DNA of 36,544 bases from Verrucomicrobiales bacterium (lineage in GTDB: Bacteria > Verrucomicrobiota > Verrucomicrobiia > Verrucomicrobiales > DEV007). Below, one piece after another: positions 32,084 to 36,544 of this stretch. Positions within the stretch are counted from its first letter, which is position 1, and each line of letters starts with the position of its first letter. The position numbers and the translations under genes were made by a program. The stretch spans positions 1-36,544 of the forward strand of contig JARGOP010000029.1 in NCBI GenBank assembly GCA_029233965.1, written 5' to 3'. The notes below the pieces were generated by a model that worked only from the letters and a program-made list of their open reading frames with translations, had not been told where the DNA came from and searched no databases.

Positions 32084-34291
32084 ATGCCGTCAAAACGAAC
32101 CACTTACACAACAGACCCGATTGAAATTAATCAGATTCTGGGGGCAACCCACTCTGATCCCTTCGGGTTTCTAGGACTCCACGAGAATCCCGCGGGCGAG
32201 GGTCTGGTGCTTCGTGCTTTCCGCCCCGAGACCTCAGGGGTTTCGGTAATTCCGGGCGCGTCTGAAGCGGTGCCGATGACAAGCCTCGATCCTGCCGGCT
32301 TCTATGAAGCGGTTTTTCCAACCGCGACGGAGCGTTTCGGCTACGAACTGCAGTTTCAGTTCAAGAGTGGGGATACGCTCACCTCTGTTGATCCGTTTTC
32401 ATTCGGCCCCGTCCTCGGCGAACAGGATCTCTACTTCTTCGGTGAGGGAAATCATCGTCACCTCTACGACTGCATGGGGGCCCATCTCACGGAGATCGGC
32501 GGGACTTCGGGAGTGTCCTTCGCGGTCTGGGCGCCGAATGCGCACCGGGTCAGTGTCGTCGGTGACTTCAACGTCTGGGACGGTCGCGTTCATCCGATGC
32601 GGAACCACAACGGCACCTGGGAGATCTTCATTCCGGGCATCTCGACAGGCGAGCACTACAAATTTGAGATCGTTGGAGCCGAGGGCAATCTTTTCGTCAA
32701 AAGCGATCCCTGCGCCTTCTTCTCCCAGCACGGCACCCAGACTGCCAGTATCACCTACGATCTCGACCGTTACCTCTGGAAAGACGAGGCGTGGATGCAG
32801 AAACGCGCTGAGGCCGACCCCTACCACAGTCCGATGTCGATCTATGAGGTGCATCTCGGCTCGTGGAAGCGCCGCTTTGAGGAGGAAAATCGTTTCCTCA
32901 CCTATCTCGAACTCGCCGATGAGCTTGTCGATTACGTCAAAGAAATGGGCTACACCCATATTGAACTCATGCCGGTAGCGGAGTTTCCCTACGACGAATC
33001 CTGGGGCTATCAGGTTTGCGGTTACTTTGCCCCGACCAGTCGCTTCGGCTCTCCTGATGAGTTTCGTGAATTTGTGGATCGCTGCCACCAGCGCGGCATC
33101 GGGGTCATCGTCGACTGGGTTCCGGCGCACTTTCCGAAAGACGCCCATGGTCTCGCGAGGTTCGACGGCACCGCGCTCTACGAACATGCCGATCCCCGTC
33201 AGGGCGAGCACGCCGACTGGGGCACCTTGATTTTCAACTTCGGCCGCAATGAGGTCCGGAATTTCCTGATCAGCAACGCGATGTTCTGGCTCAAGGAATT
33301 TCACATCGACGGTCTCCGCGTCGATGCCGTCGCTTCGCTGCTTTACCTCGACTACTCACGGGAAGAAGGGCAGTGGATCCCGAACCGGTATGGTGGTCGC
33401 GAGAACATTGAGGCGATCGAATTCCTGAAGCAGCTCAACCAGGTCTGCTACGAGGAAAATCCGGGGATCATGATGATCGCGGAGGAATCCACCGCATTTC
33501 CCGGAGTCTCCCGTCCTGTCGATACGGGTGGTCTCGGCTTTGGCTTCAAGTGGAACATGGGCTGGATGAATGACTCCCTCAGCTACATGGCGCACGAGCC
33601 GATTCACCGGAAGTATCATCATGGTATGGCAACCTTTTCGATGATCTACGCCTACCACGAAAACTACGTCCTCGTCCTGAGTCATGACGAAGTGGTGCAC
33701 GGCAAAGGGTCACTGATCCAGAAAATGCCCGGCGACCGCTGGCAGCAAATGGCCAATGCCCGGATGTTTCTCGCCTGGATGTTCGCTCACCCGGGCAAGA
33801 AGCTCCTCTTCCAGGGCATCGACATCGGTCAGTCTGAAGAGTGGAATCACAATCAGAGTCTGCCATGGCATCTTCTCGATTACCCGGAACACGTTGGCTT
33901 TCAGCGCATCGTCAAAGACCTGAACCATCTCTACGTCGCCGAACCGGCTCTGCACCAACTCGACCACGAACCGGGCGGTTTCGAATGGATTGATCATGGT
34001 GACGCGAAGCACAGCCTCTTCACTTTCATCCGGCGCAGTCGCAGCGGGGAAACCATCGTGGTCGCGGTCAATGCGACTCCCGTTCCTCGCGAGGGATACC
34101 ACCTTGGAGTGCCCGAGGCCGGCTTTTACGAGGAATTGCTGAATTCCGACTCGGAGCTGTATGGCGGGGCCAACGTTGGTTCAGGCGGGGGAATCCCCAC
34201 GCGGGATCACGAGGCTCACGGGCGACCTCAATCCATTCAGGTCAATATCCCGCCCCTCGGCACCGTGATTTTCAAAAAGCGGGTCGTTTGA
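32084..34291 (+). CDS. glgB: 1,4-alpha-glucan branching enzyme
   Basis: This 735-residue enzyme has the full bacterial GlgB architecture: an extra N-terminal carbohydrate-binding-like N1 module ([13 protein letters not shown] near residue 23), a CBM48 module ([24 protein letters not shown], 144-167), a GH13 barrel and a C-terminal beta domain. The GH13 regions are clear: [29 protein letters not shown] with nucleophile Asp414, [10 protein letters not shown] with acid/base Glu467, and [13 protein letters not shown] with the transition-state Asp. It cuts alpha-1,4 chains and re-attaches them as alpha-1,6 branches, in cytoplasmic glycogen synthesis. No other glycogen genes are adjacent. Start ATG at 32084; a GTG immediately before it (32081) is also possible. 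The short upstream region is shared with divergent rlmD. Confidence 0.97.
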   Translation: MPSKRTTYTTDPIEINQILGATHSDPFGFLGLHENPAGEGLVLRAFRPETSGVSVIPGASEAVPMTSLDPAGFYEAVFPTATERFGYELQFQFKSGDTLTSVDPFSFGPVLGEQDLYFFGEGNHRHLYDCMGAHLTEIGGTSGVSFAVWAPNAHRVSVVGDFNVWDGRVHPMRNHNGTWEIFIPGISTGEHYKFEIVGAEGNLFVKSDPCAFFSQHGTQTASITYDLDRYLWKDEAWMQKRAEADPYHSPMSIYEVHLGSWKRRFEEENRFLTYLELADELVDYVKEMGYTHIELMPVAEFPYDESWGYQVCGYFAPTSRFGSPDEFREFVDRCHQRGIGVIVDWVPAHFPKDAHGLARFDGTALYEHADPRQGEHADWGTLIFNFGRNEVRNFLISNAMFWLKEFHIDGLRVDAVASLLYLDYSREEGQWIPNRYGGRENIEAIEFLKQLNQVCYEENPGIMMIAEESTAFPGVSRPVDTGGLGFGFKWNMGWMNDSLSYMAHEPIHRKYHHGMATFSMIYAYHENYVLVLSHDEVVHGKGSLIQKMPGDRWQQMANARMFLAWMFAHPGKKLLFQGIDIGQSEEWNHNQSLPWHLLDYPEHVGFQRIVKDLNHLYVAEPALHQLDHEPGGFEWIDHGDAKHSLFTFIRRSRSGETIVVAVNATPVPREGYHLGVPEAGFYEELLNSDSELYGGANVGSGGGIPTRDHEAHGRPQSIQVNIPPLGTVIFKKRVV

Positions 34292-34300
34292 TCCAACAAA

Positions 34301-34326
34301 AAACGGAGGGCCGAAGCCCTCCGTTT
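34301..34326. terminator. Strong bidirectional intrinsic terminator
   Basis: AAACGGAGGGC (34301-34311) and GCCCTCCGTTT (34316-34326) form a perfect 11-bp stem with a CGAA/TTCG tetraloop. On the minus strand it is followed by a run of T; on the plus strand by TTTCCG. It ends glgB and, on the other strand, the glycine-zipper gene. Confidence 0.9.
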
Positions 34327-34373
34327 CCGAAATTCAAGACACCGCCGCCAGCGATGTCGATCGACCAGATCGA

Positions 34374-34607
34374 TCAGTGGCCGTAGTAGTAGTTACGGTG
34401 GGCGCGATTCTTGGAAATTTCTGAGCCGGCAGCGGCACCGATGGCGCCGCCGATGAGGGCTCCGGTTCCGTCACCGATGAGGGCTCCGGTTCCGGCACCG
34501 ATGGCGCCGCCAACGACTGCTCCGCGCTCACCGGGGGTGCAGGACACGGCACTGAGGCCGAGAAGAGCGCAGGCGCCCATGAGAGTTGCTTTTCCGTACT
34601 TTTTCAT
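34374..34607 (-). CDS. Small glycine-zipper lipoprotein
   Basis: This 77-residue protein begins MKKYGKATLMGACALLGLSAVSC, a lipoprotein signal with lipobox Cys23. The rest is a glycine zipper: GAVVGGAIGAGTGALIG, DGTGALIGGAIGAAAG, then a polar Tyr/His tail (RNYYYGH). Such small proteins (glycine-zipper or YMGG-like) insert into or sit at the outer membrane, with OsmB or Pal-related SlyB-like proteins as distant analogues; the role here is unknown. The ATG at 34607 places the lipobox correctly; the longer frame from 34694 does not. At DNA level a 24-bp unit is repeated in tandem within the zipper. Transcription ends at the strong hairpin at 34301-34326. Confidence 0.88.
   Translation of the reverse strand: MKKYGKATLMGACALLGLSAVSCTPGERGAVVGGAIGAGTGALIGDGTGALIGGAIGAAAGSEISKNRAHRNYYYGH
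34452..34499. repeat. 24-bp tandem duplication inside the glycine-zipper gene
   Basis: Positions 34452-34475 and 34476-34499 differ at one base. Each encodes eight residues of the zipper (GTGALIGD and GTGALIG with its neighbour), so copy number changes would keep the frame. Confidence 0.85.
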
Positions 34608-34861
34608 ATCTGACAATGTGATTGGGTTATCGACTTGGTTTCTGTTGAGCTTGAATAGCCGATCCTCGTTCGACGAGTGAAAGGAATTCGTCATCCAAAC
34701 AAATCCACTTCAGCATCTGCGGCAAGTGGAAGCGAGCGAAAAACCGTCTCATTTCGGGAAATCCGGACTTTCGCAAAATCCCTTGCCCCGCCGCCCGAAT
34801 CGGCGGATAAAGACTCTGAACCCGCCGGGGCGCACCCGTCCCGCCATCCTCGAAAACGCGT

Positions 34862-35383
34862 ATGTCTGACGAATCATCAAGCTCCGGTCCGCTCGTCGGA
34901 ATCATCATGGGAAGCACCTCCGACTGGCCGACGATGTCGAAAGCGGCAGCGGTGCTCAAGGATTTCGGGATTCCCTTTGAATCCAAGGTCGTCAGTGCCC
35001 ACCGCACCCCTGAGCTCCTTTTTGATTATTCCAAGTCGGCGAGAGAGCGAGGCCTCAAGTGCATCATTGCCGGAGCCGGTGGCGCGGCGCACCTGCCGGG
35101 AATGGCGTCGGCGCTCACGACGGTTCCGGTTCTCGCGGTTCCGGTGAAGTCACGGGTTCTCAACGGGGTCGACTCCCTCCTCTCGATTGTGCAAATGCCT
35201 GCCGGTATCCCCACCGCGACTTTTGCGATCGGTGAGGCCGGAGCGACCAATGCGGGCCTCTTTGCTGTCTCGCTTCTTGCGAACGAAGACGAGGCCATCA
35301 GCCGGAAACTGATCGATTATCGCGAATCGCTTCGCGCCAGGGTGGAGGCGTCCGAGCTGCCCTCTCTTGACGACCCGGCATGA
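34862..35383 (+). CDS. purE: 5-(carboxyamino)imidazole ribonucleotide mutase (class I PurE)
   Basis: The 173-residue protein has the class I PurE core: [14 protein letters not shown] (phosphate-binding loop with Ser and Asp), SAHRTPE with the catalytic His, [38 protein letters not shown] and [14 protein letters not shown]. It converts N5-carboxyaminoimidazole ribonucleotide to CAIR in purine synthesis, in the cytoplasm. It has about eight extra residues at the N terminus ([10 protein letters not shown]). Its stop overlaps the purK start by ATGA at 35380-35383, the usual coupling for these partners. The promoter should lie in the 254 bp shared with the divergent glycine-zipper gene; no clear -10/-35 is visible. 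Confidence 0.97.
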   Translation: MSDESSSSGPLVGIIMGSTSDWPTMSKAAAVLKDFGIPFESKVVSAHRTPELLFDYSKSARERGLKCIIAGAGGAAHLPGMASALTTVPVLAVPVKSRVLNGVDSLLSIVQMPAGIPTATFAIGEAGATNAGLFAVSLLANEDEAISRKLIDYRESLRARVEASELPSLDDPA

Positions 35384-36540
35384 GTTCGAAGATGCTTCTC
35401 CCCGGTTCCACGATCGGCATCCTCGGCGGCGGCCAACTCGGACGCATGCTCACGATGGTGGCAAAGCGCATGGGCTACCGCGTCGTGAGCTGGGTCGGAG
35501 GCCCGGACAATGGACCGGCCGGACTCGCGGATCTCGTGATCGAGGATTCCTTCGATGACCCCGAAGCACTCGCCCGCTTCCTCGCCGAAGCCGACGTCGC
35601 CACGGTCGAGTTTGAGAACATTCCGAAACCGCTATTAGAAACGATCGCGACCCAGCTTCCTCTCCACCCCGGAGCCGAGGCGATCACGATCGGTCAGCAT
35701 CGCGAGCGTGAGAAAGGCTTCCTCTCCGCCAACGATATTCCCTGCGCTGACTACGCTGTCGTCGATTCCGCCGACACCCTTGCGACTGCGCTCGCCAATC
35801 TTCCGGAGAGGGGAGGGATTCTTAAAACCGCCGAGTTCGGCTACGACGGCAAAGGTCAGCTTCCCGTGACCCGGGAAAGCGATGCGAGACAGGTCTGGGC
35901 GGACTTCGACGCCCCCCGCGCGGTCCTCGAGGAAAAAATCGATCTTGCCGCCGAGCTTTCCGTTCTCGTTGTTCGTGGACAAAACGGCGAGACGGTGACT
36001 TTTGATCCTGCAGAAAATGTTCATCGCGATCACATCCTCGACGTCTCGATTGTCCCGGCACAGCTCGAGTCGGTGCTTCTCGAGGAGGCACGCAGGATCG
36101 CCCTCCACGTCGCCGATGCGCTCAACTACGTCGGCATCCTTGCCGTCGAGTTCTTTGTTTCCGGCGAGGGCAGACTCCTCGTCAACGAAATGGCGCCACG
36201 CCCGCACAACTCAGGGCATCACACGATCGACGCCTGTGAGACCTCACAGTTCGAGCAGCAGCTCCGCGCGATCTGCGGCCTCCCTCCCGGGAGCCCCCGC
36301 CTTCACAGTCCGGCCGTGATGCTGAATCTGCTCGGAGATGTCTGGGTCGAAAATGACGGATCGCCCGACTGGCCTGCCGTCCTTGCTCTCCCCGGCACGA
36401 CCCTTCACCTCTACGGCAAAGCCGAGGCCCGTCGCGGCCGGAAAATGGGGCATCTCAATGTGACTGCGGAAACCCTCGAAAAAGCGCTCGATCTCCAGAA
36501 TCAGTGCCGCCGTCTCCTAAAGATTCCCGCTCTCGACTGA
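35380..36540 (+). CDS. purK: 5-(carboxyamino)imidazole ribonucleotide synthase (PurK)
   Basis: This 386-residue ATP-grasp enzyme begins, after a short leader, [18 protein letters not shown] (Rossmann-like N-terminal domain). ATP-grasp landmarks follow: [48 protein letters not shown] (ATP-binding lysine region), [24 protein letters not shown] and the metal-binding [17 protein letters not shown]. It uses ATP and bicarbonate to make N5-CAIR from AIR, the substrate of the preceding purE product. It is complete: the stop lies four bases before the window end. It is translationally coupled to purE by a 4-bp overlap. Confidence 0.97.
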   Translation: MSSKMLLPGSTIGILGGGQLGRMLTMVAKRMGYRVVSWVGGPDNGPAGLADLVIEDSFDDPEALARFLAEADVATVEFENIPKPLLETIATQLPLHPGAEAITIGQHREREKGFLSANDIPCADYAVVDSADTLATALANLPERGGILKTAEFGYDGKGQLPVTRESDARQVWADFDAPRAVLEEKIDLAAELSVLVVRGQNGETVTFDPAENVHRDHILDVSIVPAQLESVLLEEARRIALHVADALNYVGILAVEFFVSGEGRLLVNEMAPRPHNSGHHTIDACETSQFEQQLRAICGLPPGSPRLHSPAVMLNLLGDVWVENDGSPDWPAVLALPGTTLHLYGKAEARRGRKMGHLNVTAETLEKALDLQNQCRRLLKIPALD

Positions 36541-36544
36541 TTGG

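Noticed and set aside
1-36544. CRISPR array, tRNA or rRNA genes, phage or secretion-system loci
   Set aside because: No regularly spaced repeats, no cloverleaf or rRNA-like sequence and no such protein families were seen on either strand.

Overview
This 36.5 kb window looks like a chromosomal segment of a moderately GC-rich member of the Verrucomicrobiota (PVC superphylum). The evidence is the gene content: three pairs of DUF1549/DUF1553 'planctomycete cytochrome' proteins with Tat-type DUF1501 proteins, an ECF sigma factor of the Rhodopirellula/Verrucomicrobium type with a FecR-LamG partner, two Cys-type family S1 sulfatases, a DUF1080 lipoprotein, a PQQ-like propeller protein and a lactonase-fold protein. 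Shine-Dalgarno sequences are mostly weak, so several starts were chosen from signal peptides and family length.

Layout. (1) 1-2664: a broken or partial membrane protein (probably CPBP protease-like, minus strand), then plus-strand DUF1080 lipoprotein, DUF1456 (YehS-like) protein and alpha/beta hydrolase. (2) 2696-7260: minus-strand lactonase-fold protein, N-acetylmuramoyl-L-alanine amidase and sulfatase, with a divergent L,D-transpeptidase. (3) 7598-11764: minus-strand sulfatase and PQQ-like propeller protein, and a divergent exported zinc-peptidase-like protein with an N-terminal VHL-beta-like domain. (4) 11765-14948: an accessory-looking stretch with about 750 bp of unexplained DNA, an unrecognised exported helical protein and an internally deleted insertion sequence whose right end forms the stop codon of the next gene. 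(5) 14936-30655: all minus strand. Three modules of a DUF1549/DUF1553 protein followed by a DUF1501 protein, interrupted by a MgtC/DUF4010 membrane protein and by the sigma/anti-sigma pair. (6) 30779-36540: housekeeping genes: an RlmD-type rRNA methyltransferase, divergent glycogen branching enzyme (glgB), a small glycine-zipper lipoprotein, and purE-purK overlapping by 4 bp.

How the genes may work together. The most coherent system is the four-gene string sigma factor, FecR-LamG membrane protein, PSCyt1-DUF1549-DUF1553 protein and Tat-exported DUF1501 protein (27015 down to 20451). It reads as cell-surface signalling that controls an exported enzyme pair of unknown reaction; two further copies of the enzyme pair lie on either side without their own sigma factor. 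With the sulfatases and the DUF1080 protein this suggests growth on complex, perhaps sulfated, glycans, but no substrate can be read from the sequence. The most unusual single protein is the VHL-beta/zincin fusion at 10616-11764.
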